The notes beneath the pieces are model-generated. The model saw nothing but the letters and a program-made list of their open reading frames with translations. It made no database searches and had not been told where the DNA came from. The translations under genes and the position numbers were made by a program. A stretch of 43,158 nt of DNA from Oligoflexales bacterium (GTDB lineage: Bacteria > Bdellovibrionota_B > Oligoflexia > Oligoflexales > JALZUQ01): assembly GCA_023301565.1 (NCBI GenBank), contig JALZUO010000053.1, positions 1 through 43,158 of the forward strand, written 5' to 3'. Of this stretch, positions 35,350 through 42,865 are shown one piece after another. Position 1 is the first letter of the stretch; every line of letters begins with the position of its first letter.

Positions 35350-36668
35350 ATGACATCAGCCAGGAGCCGCTTACGTGCATTGTACCTTTGACTGAGGTAG
35401 GTCGAGAAGTAGTGGAGCTTGTCCAAGGCCAAATCAGGTCTTTTCTTATCATGGTCTAAAAGCTTGAAGTTAGGCTTTAGTGCACCTGGAAGGTACTGAA
35501 TAAGGTCTGCATCGTGCGTAAGATAGGTCTTTGAGCCGTCGGCCAGGGAGCTAGTCGGCGAAGATACGGCGTAGATAGCTATGTCTCTTGGGCTGGCTGC
35601 ACCTGTGTCCTTTATTTGCTGCACTGCAGCGTTTGCATAGAGAACCCCTTGCGAATGTCCTACCAAAATCACTTTTTTGCCTTTCGACAGATCCTTTGAA
35701 TAAGCATCTACGTGTTTTTTTAGATCGCTCGCACTTAGGTCATCCCAAATTGCTCGTTGCGCTTTTATTTTTTCTTTTACTTTTTTATAAAATTTTTCCA
35801 GCTTCTTTTTTAGTGCAAGGTTATCTACTTTTTCGATCACATCTTTCACAAAATCCCCAAACGGGTTCAAAAGCGACCCGAGCTCTTTTGCCGTAAGCTC
35901 CAACGAAACCTGACTGGCTGCTTGCAGCACATCTACCAGAAGGTCGTTTGAAGGGTTAAAGGCGATCGAGTATTTTGCGGTTTGTACTTTAGGCGACTTA
36001 GAGCTTTTTAAAAGAGCTCGTTCGAGGATGGTCTTATTTTTTACGGCCTGGAGCAAAGATCCACCAATGCCGTTTACATAGTATAGGTGGATGCCTCCTT
36101 CAGAGGGCTCTAGCCTTGCCGTGGGTGTAAGCCCTGGTGTAACTAGATGCCTTGGTGTAACTAGATGCCCTGGTGTACTTGGGGCCCCTGGTGCTGAATA
36201 AGTTTTCGGGCTGGAAGAAGCATTTGAACCAAAGGTCATAGGCCGCAAAAGGTTTGTGTTTCGGATCCACATTTTCCTATGTTCAGGATCTACCATTTGC
36301 TTACCCCAGACACTGCCCCACTCTTTTAAAAGTTTTTCTCTTTCCAAAGGTCTCCTGTCACCATCTAAGATTGCGTTTAACGCGCATTGAGATTCAACCA
36401 CCATCTGGCGCGCAATAGACTCTATAAACTCTTGATCACGAACCTGAGGGTCTGCATAAACAAACCCTTGGATTGCATATTCCATCTCTGCGATAGCCTT
36501 GTGGCCATCTTGGGGAGCAGAGCTAGAGCAGCTAGGGTTAACCCTATCGCCAGTGTTGAGCGTATCTGACATCGGACGCGAGCTATCTATAGTGCTTGCA
36601 AGGACGCAGCTTGCCAAACAGGCCGAAGCAAAAACACATAATTTTTTAACTTTAAAGAACTCTATCAT
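35328..36668 (-). CDS. Putative lipid-anchored alpha/beta hydrolase
   Basis: The protein of 446 residues has an N-terminal signal with a lipobox-like CLASC (Cys21). The alpha/beta hydrolase part starts near 190 with IHLYYVNGIGGS, a lipase-type oxyanion stretch, and has KKVILVGHSQGVLYAN with the nucleophile Ser339. A long charged helical insert (about 255-325) separates them. A later Asp and His (LTHDADLIQYLPG, LDKLHYFSTYL) could complete the triad. A short repeat TPxHLV lies at about 166-180. I start at the ATG at 36666-36668, with AGG upstream; 36698 is an alternative. A role as lipase or esterase is inferred. Confidence 0.72.
   Translation of the reverse strand: MIEFFKVKKLCVFASACLASCVLASTIDSSRPMSDTLNTGDRVNPSCSSSAPQDGHKAIAEMEYAIQGFVYADPQVRDQEFIESIARQMVVESQCALNAILDGDRRPLEREKLLKEWGSVWGKQMVDPEHRKMWIRNTNLLRPMTFGSNASSSPKTYSAPGAPSTPGHLVTPRHLVTPGLTPTARLEPSEGGIHLYYVNGIGGSLLQAVKNKTILERALLKSSKSPKVQTAKYSIAFNPSNDLLVDVLQAASQVSLELTAKELGSLLNPFGDFVKDVIEKVDNLALKKKLEKFYKKVKEKIKAQRAIWDDLSASDLKKHVDAYSKDLSKGKKVILVGHSQGVLYANAAVQQIKDTGAASPRDIAIYAVSSPTSSLADGSKTYLTHDADLIQYLPGALKPNFKLLDHDKKRPDLALDKLHYFSTYLSQRYNARKRLLADVIKKMAAI
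36133..36179. repeat. 18-bp minisatellite inside the hydrolase gene
   Basis: Two nearly identical 18-bp units (36133-36150, 36151-36168) plus an 11-bp partial third lie in frame in the hydrolase gene and encode repeated TPxHLV. Because 18 is a multiple of 3, copy-number change would keep the frame. Confidence 0.85.
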
Positions 36669-36775
36669 TGCCTTGGACCTAACCTTATTAAATTGCATAG
36701 GCCCAGCATATGCCGAAACACTCTCTAGCGAACTAGGGATAAGCGTTTGTTTTGTCTAATAAAAACAATGATCAC

Positions 36776-36809
36776 AAAAAAATATGGCAACCACACTGCA
36801 GTTGCCATA
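36776..36809 (-). terminator. Intrinsic terminator after the Bax inhibitor-1 gene
   Basis: TATGGCAAC (36783-36791) pairs with GTTGCCATA (36801-36809). On the minus strand the stem is followed by a run of T. It lies 56 bp after the stop of the Bax inhibitor-1 gene and before the hydrolase. Confidence 0.85.
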
Positions 36810-36864
36810 CATCTTGATATAGCTAACGCTATAGCAAAGAAAAGTTTAAAATTTTAGAAGAGCA

Positions 36865-37611
36865 CTATCTTTCACGCAGTTTTGCCAAAAGCCTCAGCAT
36901 CTCTACGTAAAGCCATACAAGTGTTACAAGAAGTCCAAAAGCTGCATACCATTCCATGTACTTTGGAGCGCCATGCTCTACGCCGTTTTCGATATGGTCA
37001 AAATCCATTACAAGATTCAAAGCTGCGATGATCACAACAAACACGCTAATGCCGATGCTCATAGGCGATGCATTTGCAACGCTGTGCATGTTCATCATCC
37101 CAGGAAAACCAACCAAAGAAGCAATCCAACCAACAATGTAAAACAAAAAGATGCCACCCGTTGCAGCTGCTACTCCCAGCTTAAAGTTCTCTGTGGCTTT
37201 GATAAGGCCCGACTGATAAGCCAGTAAAAGCGCTACAAACACAAAACAGGTTAGCCCGACCGCTTGGGTTGCAATGCCCGGATACCGGGTTTCAAACATC
37301 AAAGTGATAAGCCCTAAAAAAACGCCTTCTACAGCAGCATAAACAGGTGCCAAAGCAGGCGCCCAGGTTTTTTTAAAAGAAATGACAAACACAAGGCCCA
37401 GGCCAACCAAAGCGCTGCCAATCATATAGATGTTGTTTGCCGGAAGCTGGGTCCAGGCATAGGCCCCTGTAGCCATTACAATGGCTATCAAGATAAGTGC
37501 TTTGTTTACGGTGCCACCTAAGGTCATCACCGATCGTTCGCCTCCGGCAAGCATGTGCTGGCTGTCACGAAAAGTCTTATCACCTAAGGTTGGGTTGCTA
37601 GAGCGGATCAT
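36865..37611 (-). CDS. Bax inhibitor-1/YccA family membrane protein
   Basis: The 248-residue protein has a polar N-terminus (about 1-32) and seven hydrophobic segments, matching the Bax inhibitor-1 (TMBIM) family of membrane proteins, some of which leak calcium. The N-terminal pattern MIRSSNPTLGDKTF and the MDFDHIENGVEHGAPKYMEWYAAFGL stretch near the C-terminus, with paired acidic residues, are typical of the bacterial YccA-like group. GGGAG lies about 8 bp before the ATG. Physiological role unknown. Confidence 0.9.
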   Translation of the reverse strand: MIRSSNPTLGDKTFRDSQHMLAGGERSVMTLGGTVNKALILIAIVMATGAYAWTQLPANNIYMIGSALVGLGLVFVISFKKTWAPALAPVYAAVEGVFLGLITLMFETRYPGIATQAVGLTCFVFVALLLAYQSGLIKATENFKLGVAAATGGIFLFYIVGWIASLVGFPGMMNMHSVANASPMSIGISVFVVIIAALNLVMDFDHIENGVEHGAPKYMEWYAAFGLLVTLVWLYVEMLRLLAKLRER

Positions 37612-37743
37612 ATATAAACTCCCTTATCTTAAATTGGATCTTAACTTAAGACCTTATATTACGCTAAACGGTCTTTTAAAGACTCTAATAGCCCCCATAT
37701 TCTAACATAAGACGTATTCGGCCCCTGAAAACCCTTTGAGGCT

Positions 37744-37770
37744 ATATATGGTCGTAGCTAATCCATATAT
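37744..37770. promoter_or_regulatory. Inverted repeat upstream of the barrel protein gene
   Basis: ATATATGG (37744-37751) and CCATATAT (37763-37770) form an 8-bp inverted repeat with an 11-nt centre, about 100 bp before the next start. It may be an operator or a short hairpin in the divergent spacer between the Bax inhibitor-1 and barrel genes. Confidence 0.35.
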
Positions 37771-37867
37771 GTCTAATATAAAGGCATTCTTATCTTGCAG
37801 GCATTTTTGTGTCTGATAGGCTCCAGGGATCTATAAACTTTCTAAACTTTTTTGAGGAGAATCTTTG

Positions 37868-38494
37868 ATGCGTAAAATTTTAGGACTACTTGCAATCGCA
37901 GCCCTAGTAAACAGCGGAGCTCTCTTCGCAAATCAGATTTCTTTTGGACCAAAAGCCGCGATTGGGCTTGGTAGTAACATTGGTGATTTAGGGGTACAAG
38001 AATCACGGCTCCTTAGCGGTTTCAACTATGGTTTTGGCGTAGAAGGCCTAATTGAAATGCCTGCTAGCACCTTCCTAGCTACAGTCGGACTTGAATATTC
38101 CCGCAGAACCGTAAATTTCAAAGCTCCTAGCGTCAAATTCAAAATTATAACCCCACAGATTGAGCTACCTATTTATTTAGGTGGTTTGTTCGCCGACCAG
38201 TTTGTAATGATGGGCGGACTCATCCCACGCTTTGGTATTGGTGATGTTAAGGCAGAACTCAAAGTAGAAAACTTCCCTACTCAAAAAAGTGAGGGTGATT
38301 ACGACGAGTCTGGTCTTAAGCAGTTTGGACTTGGCGGCGGATTTCGTTTTGGAGCAATCGTTCCTATGGCGGCAGGAAAACTTATGCCGACTGTAAACTT
38401 TGTCTTTGATATCTTAGACAGAAACGATGCCGAATTTAATGAAGATGACATTAGAAATTTTTCTATAGACGCTTCTGTAACTTATTTATTCTAG
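37868..38494 (+). CDS. Putative outer-membrane beta-barrel protein
   Basis: The 208-residue protein has a signal peptide (about 1-21, ending LFA) and then alternating polar and hydrophobic strands with many Gly and aromatic residues. The C-terminus is VTYLF, with the final Phe typical of BAM-inserted barrels. GPKAAIGLGSNIG, VGLEYSRR and GLGGGFRFGAI look like strand pairs; eight strands would suit the length. I start at the ATG at 37868 with AGGAG upstream rather than the TTG just before it. Specific function unknown. Confidence 0.75.
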   Translation: MRKILGLLAIAALVNSGALFANQISFGPKAAIGLGSNIGDLGVQESRLLSGFNYGFGVEGLIEMPASTFLATVGLEYSRRTVNFKAPSVKFKIITPQIELPIYLGGLFADQFVMMGGLIPRFGIGDVKAELKVENFPTQKSEGDYDESGLKQFGLGGGFRFGAIVPMAAGKLMPTVNFVFDILDRNDAEFNEDDIRNFSIDASVTYLF

Positions 38495-38799
38495 GTTGCC
38501 AGACTAACTAACCACACCTGGCCTAGCTTTTTTTGTAGGCCATCAATTCCCCACCGGCAGAAGTCTTCTGAAGGTGGGTGTTTTTATAGCCTGCCCTAGC
38601 CCACCCCCTTTGACCACCAACCCTTCTACATATTTCTGTCTAGATACTCATCTTTAGCAGCTAACCGGCTTTAAGATAAACGTGGACAAGCCCTTGAATC
38701 CTTACAATAATATGAGACTCTAATCTTGAAGGAGGTAGACCCACTTTCTTGGTAGAGAACAGATTTTTTAGCGTTTTATAACTATAAGGGGATCATTGA
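38495..38799. other. Intergenic region with terminators and an orphan ribosome binding site
   Basis: After the barrel gene a first hairpin (TGGCCTA 38519-38525 with TAGGCCA 38536-38542) and then a strong terminator (38550-38585) occur. Further on, a perfect AAGGAGGT lies at 38729-38736 with only a TTG-started 10-codon frame behind it. The real downstream gene uses AAGGGG near 38788. Confidence 0.5.
38550..38585 (+). terminator. Intrinsic terminator after the barrel protein gene
   Basis: CCCACC (38550-38555) with GGTGGG (38573-38578) encloses an inner stem CAGAAG (38558-38563) with CTTCTG (38565-38570). TG and five T follow. Confidence 0.88.
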
Positions 38800-39174
38800 A
38801 TGAAGCTAGTAGCTACACTAATTGCGGCCATGTTTATGGCATCTGCATGTGCAACCAAGCCACCAGTGCAAAAGTCAAACCTGACTTACGCCAACGTAAA
38901 GAAAAACATCGTCAAGGGTCACACTTCACAGGCTGAAGTTATTCAACTTCTTGGGTCTGCAAACGTGATCAGCAAGAACCGGTCTGGCAACGAAGTATGG
39001 ACGTACTCGAAGCAATCTTCTGAACAGTCTTCTAGCGGTATATTTGGTGGAATTGGCATCCTAGGTGGTAGTAGCGCAGTGAGCCGCTCTTCTGCAAACA
39101 CGTTTGATCTAATCGTAACATTCGATGGCAAAGATATCGTCGAAGATTACTCCGTGGTTTCTTCACAGTTCTAA
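38800..39174 (+). CDS. SmpA/OmlA (BamE-like) lipoprotein
   Basis: The 124-residue protein has a lipoprotein signal (FMASAC, Cys17). NLTYANVKKNIVKGHTSQAEVIQLLGSANV and GNEVWTYS match the SmpA/OmlA fold, as in BamE, which stabilises the outer-membrane assembly machine. A Gly/Ser-rich loop (about 72-100) interrupts the fold, and the end, DLIVTFDGKDIVEDYSV, is typical. AAGGGG precedes the ATG. It is followed by another lipoprotein gene 28 bp on, probably in one operon. It could be a paralogue rather than the true BamE. Confidence 0.82.
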   Translation: MKLVATLIAAMFMASACATKPPVQKSNLTYANVKKNIVKGHTSQAEVIQLLGSANVISKNRSGNEVWTYSKQSSEQSSSGIFGGIGILGGSSAVSRSSANTFDLIVTFDGKDIVEDYSVVSSQF

Positions 39175-39202
39175 TTTAACTAAACTTTATGGGGATTAAA
39201 AA

Positions 39203-39688
39203 ATGAAATTAGTCTTAGCAAGTCTTTTAGGGTTATTGGTCTTTACTGGATGCGAAACCACTCCAGAGATGTCACCACAACAACGCAGGTCTCTTCAGAT
39301 CAGAACCTTTGATTCTACGTACAAAAACGTATTCAACGCTTTTAAAACAGTGCTTCAAGACGAAGGTTACATCATCCGTAACCAAGACTTTTCTGGCGGT
39401 ATGATTTTGGCTGAAGCGACCAAGTCCAGCAACCACGGAGCGGTTAAGTTCTTGCGTGCTTTTGCAAACAACGGCAACGACTATGTGACATCTGAAGGTT
39501 ACAGCATCTCTGTAAACCTTGAGGAAATAAACAAGACTGCGACTGAGTCTCGTTTGATTCTACAAAAAACTCAAAACATGAAGCGCGGCAGCTCAATAGG
39601 CAACGAACTTCTAGACCCTGCGGTTTACAAGAACATTTACCAAAAGGTCAGCGTTGAGATCCAGCGCCGCCAAGCATCTGGTAGATAG
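39203..39688 (+). CDS. Lipoprotein of unknown function
   Basis: The 161-residue protein begins with a lipoprotein signal (LLVFTGC, Cys17). The mature part has a pattern seen in small helix-grip lipoproteins: RTFDSTYKNVFNAFKTVLQDEGY, IIRNQDFSGGMILAEA, then SVNLEEINKTATESRLIL. A shared phrase of this kind occurs in several outer-membrane lipoprotein families, so I give no name. It lies 28 bp after the BamE-like gene and before a strong terminator. The two are likely co-expressed. Confidence 0.75.
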   Translation: MKLVLASLLGLLVFTGCETTPEMSPQQRRSLQIRTFDSTYKNVFNAFKTVLQDEGYIIRNQDFSGGMILAEATKSSNHGAVKFLRAFANNGNDYVTSEGYSISVNLEEINKTATESRLILQKTQNMKRGSSIGNELLDPAVYKNIYQKVSVEIQRRQASGR

Positions 39689-39716
39689 TCACTTTTTTAA
39701 TTCTTTTTAATGAAAT

Positions 39717-39741
39717 GCGCCTTGTTTGGCGCTTTTTTTTT
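39717..39741 (+). terminator. Intrinsic terminator after the lipoprotein pair
   Basis: GCGCC (39717-39721) pairs with GGCGC (39728-39732) around a 6-nt loop, followed by nine T (39733-39741). Confidence 0.92.
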
Positions 39742-39834
39742 GTGCAGTTAAAGCTGCACAAGCAGGCAAACAAAGATTTCTTAATTTGCCTCAAGGCCTT
39801 TGCTTACATAGCTTTAGTGAAAGCAATAACTGCT
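39741..39834 (+). promoter_or_regulatory. Possible structured leader upstream of the ecotin-like gene
   Basis: A perfect 7-bp hairpin (39741-39747 with 39754-39760) is followed by AGCAG (39761-39765) that can pair with CTGCT (39830-39834). This encloses two stems: GCAAA (39766-39770) with TTTGC (39785-39789), and TTGCTT (39800-39805) with AAGCAA (39821-39826). Together they could form a three-way junction. A U-rich tract follows before the start codon. Short stems can arise by chance. Confidence 0.3.
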
Positions 39835-39869
39835 ACATTTTTATTATTTTTTTGGAAAAGGAGTCCAGG

Positions 39870-40316
39870 ATGAAAGCACAAGGAATTTTAGCACTAGCCT
39901 TAGGTTTGATGGTATCAGCAGCGGCATTCGGCCAAACAACCTACCTACCAAACACCGAAGTATCTGTTATCGACAAAGCAGAGCTCGTAGCTAAGTACCC
40001 AGATGCGACAAAAATTGAAATCGTTGTAGGCCGCGATTTTTCCGTAGACCTATGTAACGGCTACAGCTTACTGGCTAGGCCCGAATATTCTAATCAAAGC
40101 ACTACCCAAAAAATAGAGTTCAACACTAACGGCCTCGTTAACAGCACAAGGCGAGCTTGCGGAGGATCACCTGGATACAGAGTACAGTTTCTTCATGTCG
40201 GAGTGAATTCGTTTGGAGTAGGACCTCAGCAATCAGGCCTTATTGAAATCAAATACCCAGAAGGCTACAAAGTAAAATACAAAGTCATTACTTCTTCAGG
40301 ACTAATCGACTTGTAG
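39870..40316 (+). CDS. Ecotin-like periplasmic serine protease inhibitor
   Basis: The 148-residue protein has a signal peptide cleaved near AAAFG. The mature part resembles ecotin: IEIVVGRDFSVDLCNGYSL aligns with the ecotin strand and first Cys. NSTRRAC (91-97) aligns with the reactive loop STMMAC, and IEIKYPEGYKVKYKVI with the C-terminal strands. C62 and C97 match the ecotin disulfide. The predicted P1 residue is R94, with R95 at P1', instead of Met-Met, suggesting trypsin-like targets. The N-terminal part of ecotin is shortened. AAGGAG lies 6 bp before the ATG. Family assignment is by my own alignment and is fairly but not fully sure. Confidence 0.65.
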   Translation: MKAQGILALALGLMVSAAAFGQTTYLPNTEVSVIDKAELVAKYPDATKIEIVVGRDFSVDLCNGYSLLARPEYSNQSTTQKIEFNTNGLVNSTRRACGGSPGYRVQFLHVGVNSFGVGPQQSGLIEIKYPEGYKVKYKVITSSGLIDL

Positions 40317-40358
40317 ACCTGCGCTACTAAAACAAGCGAAGTTAAAGCAAACAAACTT

Positions 40359-40391
40359 AAAAAGCACTGCCTTGATGAGGTGGCGCTTTTT
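40359..40391. terminator. Bidirectional terminator between the ecotin-like gene and higA
   Basis: Positions 40359-40371 pair with 40379-40391, with A runs on one side and T runs on the other and one mismatch plus wobbles in the middle. It lies between convergent genes. Confidence 0.8.
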
Positions 40392-40395
40392 AGGT

Positions 40396-40701
40396 TCAAG
40401 CTCTTTTGCTTTTGGTTATTCGTTTGGGGATATCTTTTAAGCTTTGCTCAGCATAGAAAACATCGAGTGCAATCTGTGCATTAAGCCAAAAACTTGCACT
40501 AACCCCAAAAGTATAAGCTAACTTAATAGCCACTGCAGTGGATACAGAGGTTTTTTCGTTTACGATTCGGTTGATCACTTTGACGTCGACCCCAATATGA
40601 TCAGCAAGGTGCTTTTGGGTAAGATCCAGAGGCAGTAGAAACTCTTGATGTAAGATCTCACCTGGAGTAGTCGGTTTTCTTTTTCTCTTGAATTTACTCA
40701 T
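40396..40701 (-). CDS. higA: HigA-family antitoxin
   Basis: HigA is the DNA-binding antitoxin that neutralises HigB and represses the operon. The 101-residue protein starts its domain with TTPGEILHQEFLLPLDLTQ, the hallmark of this family, followed by a helix-turn-helix (KHLADHIGVDVKVINRIVNEK) and ASFWLNAQIALD. A basic C-terminus follows. AAAAGGA lies 5 bp before the ATG. It follows higB by 17 bp, the usual toxin-first order. Confidence 0.92.
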   Translation of the reverse strand: MSKFKRKRKPTTPGEILHQEFLLPLDLTQKHLADHIGVDVKVINRIVNEKTSVSTAVAIKLAYTFGVSASFWLNAQIALDVFYAEQSLKDIPKRITKSKRA

Positions 40702-40718
40702 AACAGTCCTTTTAGCAT

Positions 40719-41009
40719 CTAATGGTAGTCGGTGATTTCAACACACTCTGGCCCACTATCTTCCCACACAAAAATAATTCTCCACTTCGCATTAATTCTA
40801 ATGCTATAAAAACCGTCTAAATCTCCTCTAAGAGGTTCTAGTTTGTTACCTGGAGGGGCCATTAAATCTGCTAGAACCAAAGCAAAATCAATCATATCTA
40901 GTTTTCTAGAAACTACTTTTCTAATATTTCCCCAACCAGCACCTTTTAGAACCTTTCCTGAAATAAAAAACTCTTTTGTATACGGATCTCCAAACGATTG
41001 AATAGCCAC
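40719..41009 (-). CDS. higB: HigB-family toxin (RelE superfamily)
   Basis: HigB is a ribosome-dependent mRNA interferase. The toxin has 96 residues from the GTG at 41007-41009, which has AAAGGG just upstream; a TTG start 6 codons earlier is less likely. The family end is clear: MAPPGNKLEPLRGDLDGFYSIRINAKWRIIFVW and then VEITDYH, with basic residues and the final His and Tyr expected of active HigB. Its partner higA follows. Function as a toxin is inferred from family and context. Confidence 0.9.
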   Translation of the reverse strand: MAIQSFGDPYTKEFFISGKVLKGAGWGNIRKVVSRKLDMIDFALVLADLMAPPGNKLEPLRGDLDGFYSIRINAKWRIIFVWEDSGPECVEITDYH

Positions 41010-41410
41010 GTGACCCTTTCGGTGCAAAATATACTCTTATGGGGTATACCGTCAACAGGTATTTTCTGCTTATATAAAAATCAAAAGCAAGACTCAAAGA
41101 GTCCTTTTATAAAAGCCAGCCCACGCCCATAAGTGACCTGTTGAACAACCCCTTCGCAAAAACCCCTTTGCAGCACCCTGCCTGTACGCCCAGACCAAGC
41201 TTAATCTAGTTTTTATATCCTTTTTAATCCCTCTTTTACTTCTGATTGACACATTCCAGCCGAGCAGCACATGCGCACGCAGCGATGAATCCCTAGGCCC
41301 CCTGAAAACCCATCACATTAGGTGCTTACTAAGACAGCGGCGTCTGCGAGCATGCTGCAAATGAATTTGTTAAACTTTAACCGTGATTGAACCAGTAAGG
41401 TGGACGTGCC
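41010..41410. other. Intergenic region of about 400 bp after the higB start
   Basis: The left end holds the higBA promoter. Further on, a hairpin GACTC-AAA-GAGTC lies at 41091-41103 and a 12-bp palindrome CTTTTATAAAAG at 41104-41115. The remainder is non-coding and should carry the promoter of the next gene; TTGACA near 41248 is a possible -35 but has no good -10 partner. Confidence 0.4.
41028..41055 (-). promoter_or_regulatory. Predicted higBA promoter with internal operator
   Basis: On the minus strand, TTGACG (41050-41055) and TATATT (41028-41033) are 16 bp apart. A perfect palindrome GGTATACC (41043-41050) lies inside the spacer and abuts the -35, a good place for autorepression by HigA. 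The leader to the GTG start would be about 12 nt. Confidence 0.55.
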
Positions 41411-42028
41411 GTGCAGATACCAGATATAATTTCTTTTCTTCCGTTCCTAGTCATTCCCGCAGTAATTTTTCTGAAGATCAAATTTGTTAGCAAGCAAAGA
41501 AAAGCACTGCGCCAAGCTTGGTCAAAAATAGCTCAAGAATACAGGTTAGAGCTCTCAGAGAAGCCCTCTGGTTTGCAGGCTTTGACCCTCCATGAAAAAC
41601 TACAGGGAACAATCAAATCCAGCTATTACCAGGTAGACCTTCAAGCAGTCGGTTCTGGAAAAAACAAAACAACTTATACGAGGTTTCAAGGGAAGTTTAA
41701 AAAACCTCTTGGCTTAGGGCTTGGAATATACAAGGAGGTGGCCTTACTCTCCTCTATAGCCAAAACCTTTGGCAGTAAGGACATACAGACAGGCGATAAG
41801 TCTTTTGACAGCCGCTACGTGATCAAAGGCGAGCAGGAGTATCAGGTGATGAGCTACTTGAACTCCTCACGCAAGGAGGCAGTTGAGCAGTTATTTTCCG
41901 AAGGCGACAAAATCAACCTATCGGATGAAAGGGTAGAAAGGATGGTTAGAGGAAAAATCACAGATCACGAACTCCTTAAATCGCACTTAGATGCAATAAT
42001 AGCTGCTGTCACAACCTTAGAACGCTAG
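41411..42028 (+). CDS. Membrane-anchored protein of unknown function (paralogue A)
   Basis: The 205-residue protein starts with GTG and has AAGG about 10 bp upstream. An N-terminal membrane helix (about 5-25) is followed by a soluble domain with YTRFQGKFKKPLGLGLGIY, KDIQTGDKSFDSRYVIKGEQ and a C-terminal helix. I do not recognise a named family. It shares its domain pattern with the next gene, so the two arose by duplication. The shared DI..G...FD..YV.KG pattern suggests a conserved fold. The two are probably co-transcribed. Confidence 0.7.
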   Translation: MQIPDIISFLPFLVIPAVIFLKIKFVSKQRKALRQAWSKIAQEYRLELSEKPSGLQALTLHEKLQGTIKSSYYQVDLQAVGSGKNKTTYTRFQGKFKKPLGLGLGIYKEVALLSSIAKTFGSKDIQTGDKSFDSRYVIKGEQEYQVMSYLNSSRKEAVEQLFSEGDKINLSDERVERMVRGKITDHELLKSHLDAIIAAVTTLER

Positions 42029-42082
42029 CTTCCGGATATAGGAAGGACAAAACCCAACCCTTAAGAAACAAGGAGCGTAAAC

Positions 42083-42751
42083 ATGAAAAGCCAAATGGAA
42101 CTGTTTCAAATTTTTATGGTGCTGGTTTTCCTGGTTGGAGGCATAGTGATATGGAAGCTGGTTAAACGTTTTTTAAACCAGCGCAACGCTGCCGATGCTA
42201 TTTGGAAAAGAATTGCTAAAGAGTATGGGCTAAACCACAACATCAACAAACCAGGTATCACAGGTGCACTCGAAGACGACCGGATGTATGGGAACATCGA
42301 TTCACGCGGCTATGCCGTCGAGGTCTACCACACCCAGAGACCCTTCCCTGTCTTTACAGGCTCTGAAACCAAGTACTTGTTGAAACAAGACTACTACACC
42401 CGCTTTAGAGGCGCCTATAAGCAAAACCTTGATCTAGGCCTAGCCATCTATGCTAAAACCCCGTTGTTTTCAGCTGTAGACCAGGCCTTTGGTGGCCAGG
42501 ATATTGAAATAGGATATGCTGAGTTTGACCAAAAATACGTGGTCAAAGGCCGACATCAAAACCAGACCAGAAGCCACCTAACAGAACACCGCATGGAAGC
42601 TATCATCATGCTTCTAAACCTCTATTGTGATGCAACTATCACAGACAATCTAGTCGAGGTAACCGTCCCCGGACGCTTCTGTGACTACGCTACTTTTGAC
42701 GAATACATGAAACGCTTTGTCTATGCAGTGCAGACCCTAGATAAGAGTTAG
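42083..42751 (+). CDS. Membrane-anchored protein of unknown function (paralogue B)
   Basis: The 222-residue protein has an N-terminal membrane helix (about 7-28) and a soluble domain with YTRFRGAYKQNLDLGLAIY and DIEIGYAEFDQKYVVKGRH, aligning along its length with paralogue A. It has an extra insertion near residue 85 (QRPFPVFTGSETKY). AAGGAG lies 7 bp before the ATG. The spacer to paralogue A is 54 bp. Neither has a visible catalytic motif. Confidence 0.72.
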   Translation: MKSQMELFQIFMVLVFLVGGIVIWKLVKRFLNQRNAADAIWKRIAKEYGLNHNINKPGITGALEDDRMYGNIDSRGYAVEVYHTQRPFPVFTGSETKYLLKQDYYTRFRGAYKQNLDLGLAIYAKTPLFSAVDQAFGGQDIEIGYAEFDQKYVVKGRHQNQTRSHLTEHRMEAIIMLLNLYCDATITDNLVEVTVPGRFCDYATFDEYMKRFVYAVQTLDKS

Positions 42752-42865
42752 CCTGACGTGGTTAGAATATATAGTGCCCTCTATAAAAAAGGCCAGTTAA
42801 TGAAAAATGCTAGAGACGTTGTGTTTGGAAACGTTTTTACAAGTAAATAGAAAGAGGTATTTAAA

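Noticed and set aside
40566-40650. Idea that the higA region encodes a phage repressor
   Set aside because: The TTPGEILHQEFL start and toxin-first gene order fit HigA, and no phage genes are nearby.
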